In this document: one piece after another, positions 33,147 to 43,910 of the stretch
Layout of the letters: every line of letters starts with the position of its first letter
Position numbering within the stretch: the first letter of the stretch is position 1
Source of the DNA: Tulasnella sp. 424
Taxonomy: Eukaryota > Basidiomycota > Agaricomycetes > Cantharellales > Tulasnellaceae
DNA: 64,000 nucleotides
Assembly (NCBI GenBank): GCA_019633425.1
Contig: WSUB01000075.1
Location: forward strand, 124,001-188,000
Direction: 5' to 3'
Made by a program: the position numbers and the translations under genes
Notes under the pieces: model-generated
Seen by the model: the letters and a program-made list of their open reading frames with translations, nothing else
Told to the model about the DNA's origin: nothing
Databases searched by the model: none

Positions 33147-34203
33147 ATGGACTCATCCCCCAAATTCCCTGAATATTACATCTTGCTCGGCGTCGAGAAA
33201 ACCGCCAGCACTGAGGAGATCAAGAATGCGTATAAACGCGAGTCGCTCAGGTACATCCCGATGAGCGCATTTCATTACTCGACCCTACTAACTCGATGAT
33301 CTAATACGACTAATTGATTTCAGAACGCATCCTGATCGTCTTGTCAACGGCACCCCCGAAGAGAGGAAGCGTGCTACAGAACGATTCCAGGTACGGGATG
33401 TTCTTCGTGTTGCTCAATTTTGCCTTTTCGCTTACCTGAAGGACATTCCCTAGGCAATTGCCGATGCCTACTATGTCCTGAGTGACCCCACTCGTCGTCG
33501 GGAATACGATATCCTTCTCTCCAGCCGGCCATCTTCGAATCGCTCCTCCGACCCATCATCATCTTCCAACTTCTTCGCGGAATTCGCCAAATTCTTCTCT
33601 GGTGCAGCTGCGGGAGGGGACAATGCTAGCGCATCCTCTTCCAAGACCTCATCCGCACAGAAAGAGAAGCCCTCGCAGAAAGCACAAGGCCCAGGCGTGG
33701 CCCCGGACCGACCCAATGCAGAGTTCGTGTTTACAGACGTTTTTGAGGAGCTTCTTCGACCCGAGGTGGAAAGGCGAGTTCCGTGGTGGGCCTGGGTCGG
33801 GGCTATGAGTGGCGCTGGTATTGGGTTCATTATCGCGAACTTGCCAGGTGAGTGATGGCGAAGTTACGGCGAAGGGGACGCTTTGTCCGGGAAGCGATGG
33901 ATGCTCAACTCCTTGATTAGGTGCGGTTGTCGGTGGCGTTGCAGGAAACCGACTCGGCGCTATTCGGGATGCAAAGGGTAAACCTGTTGGCGTTGTGTTT
34001 GCACAGCTGAATGGAGGCCAGAAGGCCGAGGTAAGTGAATTGTATTGTTTACGTTGGAGAGGCTTGCAGAGTACCTTGAACTCTGTCAACTTGGTCCGGC
34101 TATCTTATCTCATTTCGACTGACTAACTGTTTTCTCTCGTCCTCACTGGTTTCTCGTGCAGATTCTCAAGGCTTTGGCTGTCAAGGTTCTTGGATCGATA
34201 TAA
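33147..34203 (+). CDS. J-domain (DnaJ-type) co-chaperone with C-terminal hydrophobic segment
   Basis: Starts MDSSPKFPEYYILLGVEKTA. The J domain occupies about residues 7-80: helix I-II EEIKNAYKRESLR, the essential HPD motif spliced as R/THPDRLVNG, helix III RFQ/AIADAYYVLSD and helix IV RRREYDILL. HPD stimulates Hsp70 ATPase. There is no Gly/Phe region or zinc finger, so it is a class III type. A Ser-rich linker follows, then VFEELLRPEVERRVPWWAW and a Gly-rich hydrophobic stretch GAMSGAGIGFIIANLP/GAVVGGVAGNRLG that could span or insert in a membrane; the end is ILKALAVKVLGSI. Five exons with short introns. Compartment not determinable from sequence alone. Confidence 0.82.
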
Positions 34204-34988
34204 TAACCGCGTATCTTCCTGCTTCCTCCGGGAGCCTTCCTCGAATCGGCCGCACGGACGGCACAGCGAAACCTTGTTCGGACAGGACCCCTTTCTCGTA
34301 CCGCTTCCTTCCTTATTATGCTCGGGCGTTCATTATACACGCACACGTTGTAGTCTAGTCCATGTTCTTCCTTGAATCATAGCACGCCTATCCTTGCATC
34401 ATTCGCTTCTAAAGGACCTTGTGTGTCCCCTATGTGCTCACTCTTCGCGGGTGAACGCTATTTCAACTGCGGTCCCATGACCGCCTCCCTGAGCGCCGCA
34501 TGTGGGATAGTCCACACGCGATGGAGATCTGCGAGTCCAGCGTCCAGATTCTCATCAGACGGCACCCTCCTTCATACAGTCGGCAGACGTCACGAGCGCC
34601 TTTGATGACCGATCTGTTAGTTACTCAGTAGGCGCTGAGACGGAAGAAAATCGCTCTGAGAGGAGTGTTTGAAGGAGGTAGAACGAAATTCCATTGCCAG
34701 ATGACAGGCTCTAGTATGCACCTAATGGAGACTGATAGGCTGTGAGCTTCGTGGTAGTCGGGGGGGTTGGTGAGAGAGGCGGGGTGGCAGTGAGGTCTTT
34801 TTTTCACGAAGGTTACCGCGCTCACGGATCTCGGGACGCGGAGTTAAGGACGGAGGTGACGCGGAAGACGAGTGTAGTAAAGTACCACTCTGGGTCTCCA
34901 ACATTCTCGAAACCCCACCGACCCTTCATCCACTCCTACACTCCTCTCTAGATCTCTACCTCTCTTCGCCACACTTAGTATCACTACT
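34204..34988 (+). other. Intergenic region between J-protein and Ser-rich genes
   Basis: About 785 bp. The first part is likely 3' UTR of the J-protein gene. The last 70 bp before 34989 is pyrimidine-rich (CACTCCTACACTCCTCTC), a probable leader. Nothing else is supported. Confidence 0.35.
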
Positions 34989-36571
34989 ATGTCCTCCAAT
35001 GTCGTCTACAACAATGCCCAACTCGTCAACAACACGCCCAGTCATAAGAAACGGCCCCAACACCCCAGTCCCGTCAACTCCTACCGCAGCGCAGTGGAGA
35101 GGAATGGGGCGATGAAAAGAGCCCGTTGGGACATCTCTGTAAGTCTAAAACTCTCTTCAGCTGGCCACTCGTGCAGTCGGTGCCGATGGTGCGCGAGCGG
35201 TCGACATTACAACGAGCGGTGCAATGATCACTGACCGCAATATTATTCGTATTTGCTCCTCTCTCGGTCCAGTCTCCAACACCCTCGCCACCTGTTCTCT
35301 CAGTGCCTCTGCTCCCCGCCACATCCCCTAAGCAGTCCTCTACAGTATCCAGGACCCCCAGGAGAAAATTCCAGTTTGCGGCGACGTCTCAGGCGTTCCA
35401 GTTCGGCTTCGATTCACCAACATCTTCGTCCGCTACATCAACACCAGTGCCCCACAACTCAAATCGCTCCTCTAGAACAAAACGCCAACGAGCCTCAACT
35501 GTCTCATCATTCGCTGGCGCGTCTCCATACTCCAGCCAGTCAAGGCCGTCGGCATTCCCCTATCGACAAAGGGTCTCACCAGCGCGTACTCAGGTAGTCG
35601 ACCCTGATGACGAACCCTTCTTCCCACTTGGAGGCAGCGACGCACGAACTGCCTCAACTATAGACACTGCGTTCGCGTTCGAGCGGCTTCGGCGAAGCAC
35701 GTTCGACGAGGGAGAATCGTTCGTGAACAAGATGCGCGAGTGGGAACGCGAACGATCAACCCAACAGGAACAGCCCCCAGTTTCTCATCAACTCCGCATT
35801 CCTGATGCAGACAAAATGGGAGGCCTCGTCGGTCATGAGGACGTTGATGGTGCGATGTATTCGGCCGCATCCGCCTCATATTCTTCCGCCTCCCCTCCAT
35901 ACATGAGCAATTCCATTAGTTCGAATTCGTCCACGGCAACTTCCGGTTCGGGTTCCGAGGGAGGCCCCTTCGCGTTCGGCTTGTCCTCGTCCATCGGACT
36001 CTCTTCGCAGAGGCCCACTCTAGTGGGTGAGAGGAAACGGAGCTGGAGTGTTGTCGAAGAAGACGATACCACAAGTGCCTTTGATGGGGGTGATATGGAT
36101 TGGGAGGTAGTAGCCACCGCCCAACGCCCAGCCATTGCCCTTCGCTCAAAGTCTACCGCGCAATCGGATCCGATCCACGAACAGGTTCACACCGGAGACA
36201 GCTCTCTCTGCTTCTCGCCCTCCATTGAGGCTGCTGTGTCCGGTGCAGAGACCGCCGAAGATGGTGACGATGAGCAGGAAGATTCTTCATCGTCCATCGA
36301 AGACGACTCGGATGACGACTTGATCTTCGTCACTGGAAACAACATGCCCTCCGCACCTACTGCCGAAAGTGCAGGTCAAGCAGTCGGCGTCCCGGAGCCT
36401 TCCGCCGTGAGCACCGAACGGATGATCGCAGAACTCAGTCAAGTCTTCGCCGCAGGAGGCGCGGACTTGGAAGATCATGGCATGGAATCCGAAGCCTTCT
36501 TCGAACTAGAACTCGGAGGCGAGAACTCCGTCGCCGCTCATGGCCATGACGCCGGGGCGCTTTGGCAGTAA
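34989..36571 (+). CDS. Hypothetical Ser-rich, acidic-ended protein
   Basis: 482 residues in two exons (34989-35138 and 35273-36571; 134 bp intron GTAAGT..TCCAG, phase 0). The N-terminal part has short basic patches (HKKRPQH, MKRARWD, TPRRKFQF, RTKRQRAS) that could direct it to the nucleus. The middle has FVNKMREWERERSTQ and several Ser/Gly runs, then RKRSWSVVEEDD. The C-terminal third is acidic (EDGDDEQEDSSSSIEDDSDDD followed by LIFVTGNN). It ends GHDAGALWQ. No known domain recognised. The composition suggests a largely disordered nuclear protein; that is inference. Confidence 0.6.
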
Positions 36572-38204
36572 CCGCCGGGCGCCGCTGACGCCTAGATGCG
36601 AGGCAAACGGATTCGCCCTCGCCTTGCTACGACAAATTATAGAACATTATACCATCTTCCAAGACCCCAAAAAACCTAGCTTTATTCCCCTTTGCGTACT
36701 CGTTTCGTCTAGAACTATTCCACCGCGCCCAATTGGCCGGACTTTTATCCTCTTGTCCCGATCCTTATATTAATCGACCCCAGTCTCCACCGACTGCAAG
36801 CTGCCTTTGTTGGGCAGGGTCAAAAGATTTGTATTCCTAGCTTGTATACCCCGTCGTGCTGATGGTGATGGAGCTTGTTTCCTTTTTCCTCCAACCCCTC
36901 TCATCCTATATCACTCCGCCTTGTCGATATATCTTATGTATCAGTCGCTGTTTCGTCCCTAGTTTCAAAATCCCGTCTTGTCACCTGTCTTGGTATTGGT
37001 TGGTAGCTGCTATTACACGCTGTTTTGGCTATACCTCTTTATTTCTCCATTCTGTCGGTCTCGAATTTCATCCAGTCTAGAAACCTTGCTCGAACGGTGT
37101 ACCCAGATTTCTTCCACAGAGTAGAAGGACTTGTCTTACCGAGAATATGGTACATACTTGGAATCCCGCTCTCTGAACAGCATTCCAATGTTCAGCGTGA
37201 CAGCGTTGGCGACTATTCCTCATTCGGTCACATTGCTTGCCGCCGTAGAATGCATGTAATCTCCAAATTCAATCAAATGTACCCAAGAGCTTGTCATAGA
37301 CCCTCATGGTCATATGATATCTGGTTTAGTGGAATATCGAACTCCTGTGTTATCCGCGGCTCGTCATAGCAGGGGGGGCTTCGTTGGGCTTCTTTTACTC
37401 CACCGCAACAAATTTCCACGCCGCGTTTGCATCGGCCACAAAGTTACTCCGAGATCACCGTGCAAGTCAGCTGGGCGGAAAGAACTGGATCACGACCATG
37501 TGCATTCCTGTGAGTAATCTGCTCCTCAATGTGAAAAAGGGGGGTTTTATGTAATGTTTGTTTTGTTTTACTTGCGTGTTTGTTTTGAATGGACATCGAA
37601 TTAGTCAGCACCCCTTTGATTAGCAGGTCTAGAACTGTCACCGATTCCGCTGCAGCTGGCAGATGTCCCTGAGTCAAGCGTAACAGGGTTGGAAGGGCTT
37701 GCTGGAGCTGTAATCTTCCTCAAAGACGGCCTGCACCCAGTTCTCGTAGATGATGATTCGGATTCAAGCCCGGTGCTTGATTAAGCACCTGTTCCGTCCT
37801 GTCACTGGCCCACTAGAAATGACCATTTACCTTAATTTTTGCCAAACATACAAACCAGCCCTGTTCCGATGCGAGAACTCCACCAGTCGAGTTATCAATT
37901 CGAAGGATTGCCACCAGACAGCCCCTGACGGGCCCAGTTCTCCCTTGTTGTTTTTGTCAATAGAGTATCTTAAATCCACCCCCGGCTGACTTTTCAGCCC
38001 ACTAGGAGCCATAAGTTTAACTCAGGCTTGCTGTGATACAATTAGTCATAACTTCGTTCGCCGGGCAACGGAGAGAGGACGACTATATAGCCTGCTCAGC
38101 GTGGTGGCCTACCTCCATCACTCAGCACCTTCACATCCTATCCTTCACACCCACAGGAACCTCTATCCTCCTTATTTCGTTAACTTATTCGTTCGTATTT
38201 AATC
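36572..38204 (+). other. Intergenic region before glycine-rich gene
   Basis: 1.6 kb with no supported gene. Short open stretches have no recognisable features. A TATATAG string lies at 38083-38089, about 120 bp before the glycine-rich start codon, and may act as a TATA element. Confidence 0.35.
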
Positions 38205-38908
38205 ATGCTCCTCTCTACCCTCGTCCCCGTCGCTCTCCTTGCGTCCGCGCCCTTTGCTGTCGCTGCTCCCTTCCCCGGTGACGGTGGTTCTGCGTGAGTG
38301 ACCAACTCTCTCCTTAACGAGCTGTATCACTGAATGATTGGTTTACTCGTAGCTACTCCGGTGCAGGCGGCAACGCCTCTGGAGGAGGCGTCACCTACGC
38401 GGGAGACAGTGCTCGTCCCGATCAAGACCACAATCTATTGGGCGCTTTGAACCTCGGCCACCATGACGACGACGACAATCTTATCGACGCTATACTCCGC
38501 AGACGTGCCCTCGTCAATCTTTTCTCGGGCAACGCTGGCGACGGCGGTGACGCTTCGTCCGGCGAAGCACATGGAGGTCAAGGTGGCAACACGTAAGTCA
38601 GCTTTCTCAATTGATTCTTTAGAATGATCTCGGTAAAACTAAAATAATTCTATAGCAACGGCGTAGATGGCGCTGGCGGAAACGGAGGAAATGTCTACTC
38701 AGGTGCAGGTGGCAATGCCGCTGGCGGCAACGTCGTCCACAACGGTGACGAGGGACTGGAGCTTATTTCACTCTTCTCAGGTATGTGAAGCTTCTTCATG
38801 CTATGTTACCTACGAGCTCACTGAGACTGTTCAGATAACGCTGGAAATGGCGGCAAAGCTACCAGTGGCTACGCTTACGCTGGTAACGGCGGCGACGACC
38901 ACGCGTAA
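38205..38908 (+). CDS. Small secreted glycine-rich protein (intact copy)
   Basis: 175 residues in four exons (38205-38293, 38353-38592, 38656-38780, 38835-38908). N-terminal signal peptide MLLSTLVPVALLASAPFAVAA, probably cut after AVA/A, then PFPGDGG. The mature protein is built from imperfect Gly/Asn/Ala repeats: SGAGGNASGGG, LFSGNAGDGGDASSG, DGAGGNGGN, SGAGGNAAGGN and LFSDNAGNGGKATSG. A central GHHDDDDNLIDAILRRRAL segment contains a dibasic-rich site (RRR) that could be cleaved by a Kex2-like protease. No cysteines. Function unknown; cell-wall or matrix protein or effector are possible. Its 3' end faces the F-box gene at 39090, and broken 3' pieces of this gene lie at about 40955-41160 and 43530-43715. 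Confidence 0.7.
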
Positions 38909-39089
38909 CCTTTATTTTTGGTCATTCAGACCGTTCCACTCTTTTTGTATTTATACTTCGAACATAATACTGTATTATTATTTTGAATGAAAACATCGTC
39001 CTGGCGGCAAGAAACGCGTGGTATTCGAACGGAGCGTATCCCGCGAATACAACGGCTCAGCCGTAAAGGTACAATGTTGTTGTGAATCC

Positions 39090-40730
39090 TTAAGTTGTAC
39101 ATGTCCAGTCCTCTAGCTTCCTAAACACGAATCCACCAACGCCGAACGCTGCTACGGTAAACTTGGTCTTACACTCCACATGAACCACACAGTCGATCCA
39201 TTGAGGATAAGTGAACGCGGTATCGGCAACGCGCAATACACCTGGGATGTCAATGCCTCGCTCAGGAGCAAAGAAGGACTGCCCGTATGCCGACTCATCG
39301 AACTCTTCGACGACCTCAGGGATCGTTGGCGGTTGAGAGACGAAGGGCCACGGTAGCTCATCCCCCCTCTCCGGAGCCACTTCAGGGAAGCTCTCCTCCG
39401 CTTCTTGCAAGGCATCCCGTCCGACGAGCGGGTCATCTAAAAAGGCGATAAACGACCTCTGACCACCGGGAACATTTGGGTCTCCCCTAATTTTGATACC
39501 TTCCAATATTCTGGATCCCAGACGCACATGGTCCCTCGATACTTTTATTGGGGTCGAAGAGAACGGCTCGATTGGCCTTATTTCAGGGAATGGTCCCAAA
39601 TGATGGTGGGGGTTCTCCCAGTCAGCCTCGACAGTTTCGCGCACGACGTCGTCCGGTGCTACCGCGAGACTGCCTTCCCATGGCCAGGTAGACTGGAAGT
39701 CCTCCTCCGTGAGTTCCCTAACCCTAACCAGGAGATATTCCCAGCCGTGTGACCCGTACGGGGCAACGTATATTCCAGTACGGATCAATTGGTTGGGGAC
39801 TTTGGGGAAGGAGGATGGCCGATGGATGGAGAGGAAATGACCCGGCTGCCTTCCACCTCCAGTCTCCCGCAGAAGCTTAATGGACGGGATTTGGGGCTGC
39901 TCGAGCCCCTCTTGGTGATGGCGTTGGCTCAACAGCTGGGAGAGCAGAGGCGGAGGATACGGCGCGTCTGCGAATGTGGTAGCCCATCTCCTCCTCACGA
40001 TTCTCATCGGACCATACTCGGGAAGGTGAGCGAGGTAGTCGGGTAGCTTTTGAACGGAGTACGATGTCGACATGTCGGCGGGTGGATGAAGGCCGCTGAA
40101 CACCAAGTCTGCTGAGAATGAGTCTGTTAGCCTTGGAGCTAGCGGTTGGAAACCTTCGAGAGACAAGGCATCGCCGTCAAGGAATTCGAGAGTGGAGCTG
40201 CCGCCTGGCTCAACCGCCACCCAGATCGGACCATCGAATGGGGGAACCAAGGTGCGGTTTTCAATGACCCCCACTGGTGCTGCTACCACGCGGAGGAAAC
40301 TATGATCTTGGTCGTGGTCCGTCCGGTCCCTTTCGTCGATTACGATGAAAATCCTCCAAATCCTGCCCTTCTGAAGTCCGGAAGCCATCTCTAGCCACCA
40401 ACCCAATGTCCACTCCACTCGCTCCAGCAGCTTCGTTGCAATCTTGTACCATGCCTCGCTCGTCGTCTCCGTCCTCTCAGGGTGTAGAGCGGCAAGGAAC
40501 CGGCTGCAGTTCCGTCTCATGAACTCTTCATCGACCAGAGTGTCATTGGGATCGACATTATCTCTGACGGTATTGAGTGCCACGGGGAACCAGATTTGTT
40601 CTACTGAAGCGATAGATTTATGCCGACGTGATGTGGAACCAAATCGAACAACAGTGGGGAGGGGAGGGAATGAGAGAATGTAGATGATTAATTCGTCGGG
40701 GAAAGCGTCAAACAAATTTCGCTGCGGCAT
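39090..40730 (-). CDS. F-box protein, array 2 copy A
   Basis: 546 residues, intronless, from MPQRNLFDAFPDELIIYILS. The F-box core is at about residues 5-45 (FPDELIIYILSFPPLPTVVRFGS, then a conserved W in EQIWFPVAL). The rest is a family-specific region with no LRR pattern: WYKIATKLLERVEWTLGWW, WRIFIVIDERD, GIYVAPYGSHGWEYLLVR, TWPWEGSLAVAP, and a C-terminus WIDCVVHVECKTKFTVAAFG ending DWTCTT. Predicted SCF adaptor. An in-frame ATG at 40871 adds 47 residues, but the upstream frame is not conserved among the three copies, so 40730 is preferred. The 3' end lies 181 bp from the glycine-rich stop, convergent. Confidence 0.75.
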   Translation of the reverse strand: MPQRNLFDAFPDELIIYILSFPPLPTVVRFGSTSRRHKSIASVEQIWFPVALNTVRDNVDPNDTLVDEEFMRRNCSRFLAALHPERTETTSEAWYKIATKLLERVEWTLGWWLEMASGLQKGRIWRIFIVIDERDRTDHDQDHSFLRVVAAPVGVIENRTLVPPFDGPIWVAVEPGGSSTLEFLDGDALSLEGFQPLAPRLTDSFSADLVFSGLHPPADMSTSYSVQKLPDYLAHLPEYGPMRIVRRRWATTFADAPYPPPLLSQLLSQRHHQEGLEQPQIPSIKLLRETGGGRQPGHFLSIHRPSSFPKVPNQLIRTGIYVAPYGSHGWEYLLVRVRELTEEDFQSTWPWEGSLAVAPDDVVRETVEADWENPHHHLGPFPEIRPIEPFSSTPIKVSRDHVRLGSRILEGIKIRGDPNVPGGQRSFIAFLDDPLVGRDALQEAEESFPEVAPERGDELPWPFVSQPPTIPEVVEEFDESAYGQSFFAPERGIDIPGVLRVADTAFTYPQWIDCVVHVECKTKFTVAAFGVGGFVFRKLEDWTCTT

Positions 40731-40949
40731 GCCAGACCACCTTATGGCGAAGGAGGAGTGGTCCGTGGCTCGTGGTCGTCGTTCGATGACGACGTGGTGA
40801 AGGCGGGTGGAGGGCGGCTTCGGATGTTCCCGAATTCGCGCGGTTCCAGAAATCAGCGTGTTTTCGACCATCCGTCAACTTTTGCTCGATCTGGACGGCC
40901 CTGGTCCACCACTGGGAGAACTTACTAGAAAGACGCCAGAAAGATCCAT

Positions 40950-41162
40950 CTGGAGGAAATGAAGGAAACGCCTACTTAGGTGGAGGTGGCAATGCCGCTG
41001 ACGGCAACGTCTGGAGCTTTTTTCACTCTTCTCAGGCATGTATGCGTCCTTTTAGCGGTTTGCTTAGAGGCTTTTTTGTCAGACAACGCTGGAAATGGCG
41101 GCAAAGCTACCAGCGGCTACGATTACACTGGTAGCGGTGGCGACAACCACGCGGAACCTTGA
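40950..41162 (+). pseudogene. 3' fragment 1 of the glycine-rich gene
   Basis: Matches the parent gene from within exon 3 (GGAGGAAATG..GGTGGAGGTGGCAATGCCGCTGACGG) through intron 3 to exon 4 (DNAGNGGKATSGYDYTGSGGDNH). The segment VVHNGDEGLELI is deleted. The terminal codon CGT TAA has become CGG AAC, so the parent stop is lost. There is no signal-peptide exon, and the fragment abuts the upstream region of F-box copy A. Not expected to be expressed as a secreted protein. Confidence 0.8.
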
Positions 41163-41338
41163 TTTCTGGTCATTCAGACCGTTCCACTCTTTTGGTATTC
41201 ATACATCGAACTTAATACTGTATTACTATTCGGAATGAAAATATCATTCTGGCGACAAGAAACCTGTGGTATTCGAACGAGGCTTATCCCGCGAATACAA
41301 CAGCTCAGCCGTAAAAGTACAATTTTTGGTATGAACCG

Positions 41339-42994
41339 TCAAACTGTACATGTCCAGTCCTCTAGCTTCCTAAATAGGATTCCACTTGCGCCGAACGCTG
41401 CTACGGTGAACTTGGTCTTACACTCCACATGAACTACGCAGTCGATCCAATGAGGATGAGAGAACGCAGTATCGGCAACGCGCATTACACCTGGGATGTC
41501 GATACCTCGCTCAGGAGCGAAGGAGGGCTGTTTATATGCCGACGCTTCGAAGGTCGAGGCGTTGGCCGGTGGCTTGGAGACAAATGGCCACGGTAGCTCA
41601 AGGCCTCCCTCGGGAGACACTTCAGGGAAGCTCTCCTCCGCTTCTTGCAAGGCCTCCTGTTGGACGAGTGGGTCATCTAAAAAGGCAATAAACGACCTCT
41701 GACCTCCAGGGACATTTGGGTCTCCCTCAATTTTGATGCCTTCCAGTATTCTGGATCCCAGACGCACATGGTCCCTCGATACTCTTATTGGGGTCGAGGA
41801 GTATGGGTCGGTTGGCCTTATTCCGGAGAATGGTCCTAAATGATGGTGAGGGTTCTCCCAGTCGGCCTCGTCCGTTTCCCGCACGACGTCGGCCGGTGCT
41901 ACCGCCAGACTGCCTTCCCATGGCCAGGTAGACTGGAGGTCCTCCTCCGTGAGTTCTCTGACCCTGACCAGGAGGTACTCCCAACCGTGTGACGAGTATG
42001 GGCCAACGTATATCCCAGTACGAATTAATTGGACGGGGGAGTTGGGGAAGGAGGATGGCCGACGGATGGACAGGAAATCACCCTCCGGCATTTCGCTTCT
42101 GGTTTCTGGTAGAAGCTTAATGGACGACGTTTGGGGTTGCTCGAACCTCCCTTGGCAATGGCTTTGGTTCAACAGCTGGGAGAGTAGAGGCGGAGGGTAC
42201 GGTGCGTCTGCGAATGAGGCATCCCATCTCCTCGTCACGATTCTTTTAGGACCATACTCTGGGAGGTGAGCGGAGTGGTCGGGTAGCTTTCGAACGGAGT
42301 ACGATGTTGATGGTTCAGCAGGCGAATGATCGTCGTTGAACACCAAGTCTCTCGAGAAAGCTTCAAAGCTTGTTAGCCTTGGAGCTAACGGTGAGAAACC
42401 TTCGAGAGACACGGACGACGACCATCCATATGCCCCAACGAGTCGGAGTCGGAGCGCGGAGTTGCCAGTCAGCCTACGCTCCACCCAGAGCGGGTCATTG
42501 AATGGGGGTGACAAAACCTGGTTCTCTATGACCTTGACTGGTGCTGCTACCGTGCGGATGAACCTAATATCTTGGTGGTGGTCCATCGGGTCCCTTCCGT
42601 CAATTGCGATGAAAATCCTCCAAATCCTGCCCTTCTGAAGTCCGGAAGCCATCTCCAACCACCAACCCAATGTCCACTCCACTCGTTCCAGTAGCTTCGT
42701 TGCAATCTTGTACCATGCCTCGCTCGTCGTCTCCGTCCCCTCAAGGCGTAGCGCAGCAAGGAACCTGCTGCAGTTCCTTCTCATGAACTCTTCATCGACC
42801 AGGGTGTCATTGGGATCGACGTTGTCTTTGAGGATATTGAATGCGACGGGAAACCAGATTTGTTCCGCTAAAGCGATGGATTTATGCCGACGCGATGTGA
42901 AACCAAATCGAACAACAGCGGGGAGGGGAGGGAATGAGAGAATGTAGATGATTAATTCGTCGGGGAATGCGTCAAACAAGTTTCGCTGCGGCAT
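41339..42994 (-). CDS. F-box protein, array 2 copy B
   Basis: 551 residues, intronless, from MPQRNLFDAFPDELIIYILS, matching copy A throughout the F-box and the WYKIATKLLERVEWTLGWW, WEYLLVRVRELTEED and VHVECKTKFTVAAFG blocks. It differs in the middle, with a longer loop near RLRLVGAYGWSSSVSLEGF, and ends DWTCTV. No interrupting stop or frameshift. Upstream, a stretch homologous to the leader of copy C (43140-43538) is followed by the second glycine-rich fragment. Same inferred role as copy A. Confidence 0.75.
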   Translation of the reverse strand: MPQRNLFDAFPDELIIYILSFPPLPAVVRFGFTSRRHKSIALAEQIWFPVAFNILKDNVDPNDTLVDEEFMRRNCSRFLAALRLEGTETTSEAWYKIATKLLERVEWTLGWWLEMASGLQKGRIWRIFIAIDGRDPMDHHQDIRFIRTVAAPVKVIENQVLSPPFNDPLWVERRLTGNSALRLRLVGAYGWSSSVSLEGFSPLAPRLTSFEAFSRDLVFNDDHSPAEPSTSYSVRKLPDHSAHLPEYGPKRIVTRRWDASFADAPYPPPLLSQLLNQSHCQGRFEQPQTSSIKLLPETRSEMPEGDFLSIRRPSSFPNSPVQLIRTGIYVGPYSSHGWEYLLVRVRELTEEDLQSTWPWEGSLAVAPADVVRETDEADWENPHHHLGPFSGIRPTDPYSSTPIRVSRDHVRLGSRILEGIKIEGDPNVPGGQRSFIAFLDDPLVQQEALQEAEESFPEVSPEGGLELPWPFVSKPPANASTFEASAYKQPSFAPERGIDIPGVMRVADTAFSHPHWIDCVVHVECKTKFTVAAFGASGILFRKLEDWTCTV

Positions 42995-43529
42995 GCCGGA
43001 CCAATCTATGGCAAAGGAAGAGTGATCCGTGGCTCTTGGGCCGTCGTTCGATGACGATGTGGCGAAGGCGGGTGGACTCGGCGGGCTTCGGATGTTCCCG
43101 AATTCGCGCGGTTCCAGAACTCAGCGTGTTTTCGACTGTCAACTTCTTTGCTCGATGTCTAAGAACAGCATCAATTACAGTATGGCCTCGCACCACATCA
43201 CGCCATATTGTAGATTTAGGAGGTCGAATTTGACACTTATCAGATTGCACGCGTAAACAAAGATTACTTGGTTCGCATCAATAAGGAGATTTTATGTCTT
43301 GGGCACTTGTTGTTATCATTCACCTCACCGATGGGGCGCTTCCCACCACCGGTATTCTCCTATCGATGGTTCGTGATTCGAGCTGTGGGCCATCCGAGTC
43401 GGTTGCCCTGTTTTTCTTCCTTTGTCCCCTATGCAAGGTAACCTCAATCTCGGAACTAACTCGACACGCAAAACAAGCAATGGGAAGGTATGCTTGAAGT
43501 GATCTGCGACTTCGCCCGGCCCACATGCT

Positions 43530-43718
43530 CTGGCGCGAGTCAATGGTGACGAGGGACCGGAGCTTATTTCACTCTTTTCATGTATGTGAAACTTTTGGAA
43601 GCGTCTTCTTTAGCTGTTTGCTTACAGATTCTCTCTGTCAGACAACGCTGGAAATGGCGGCAAAGCTACCAGCGGCTACGCTTACGTTGGTAGCGGTGGC
43701 GACAACCACGCGTAATCT
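43530..43718 (+). pseudogene. 3' fragment 2 of the glycine-rich gene
   Basis: Begins at the parent exon 3 segment NGDEG (AATGGTGACGAGGGACCGGAGCTTATTTCACTCTTTTC) and includes a shortened intron 3 and exon 4 (DNAGNGGKATSGYAYVGSGGDNHA then TAA). The parent donor CAGGTATGTG has become CATGTATGTG. No upstream exons. It is placed just before F-box copy C in the convergent orientation. Confidence 0.8.
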
Positions 43719-43910
43719 TCACTTTTGGGCATTCAGACCGTTCCACTCTTTTTAACTTTGTATTAATACTTCGAGCCTAGTACTGATTATTACTTTGAAT
43801 GAAAAACATCGTCCTGGCGGCAAGAAAGGCGCGGCATTCAAACAAGGCGCACTCTTGGTGGTCTCGAATACAACGGCTCAGCCGTAAGGGTACAATGTTT
43901 GTATGGACCC

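Noticed and set aside
40731..40871. 47-residue extension of F-box copy A
   Set aside because: The upstream frame is shifted in copies B and C, so it is unlikely to be coding; the common MPQRN start is preferred.
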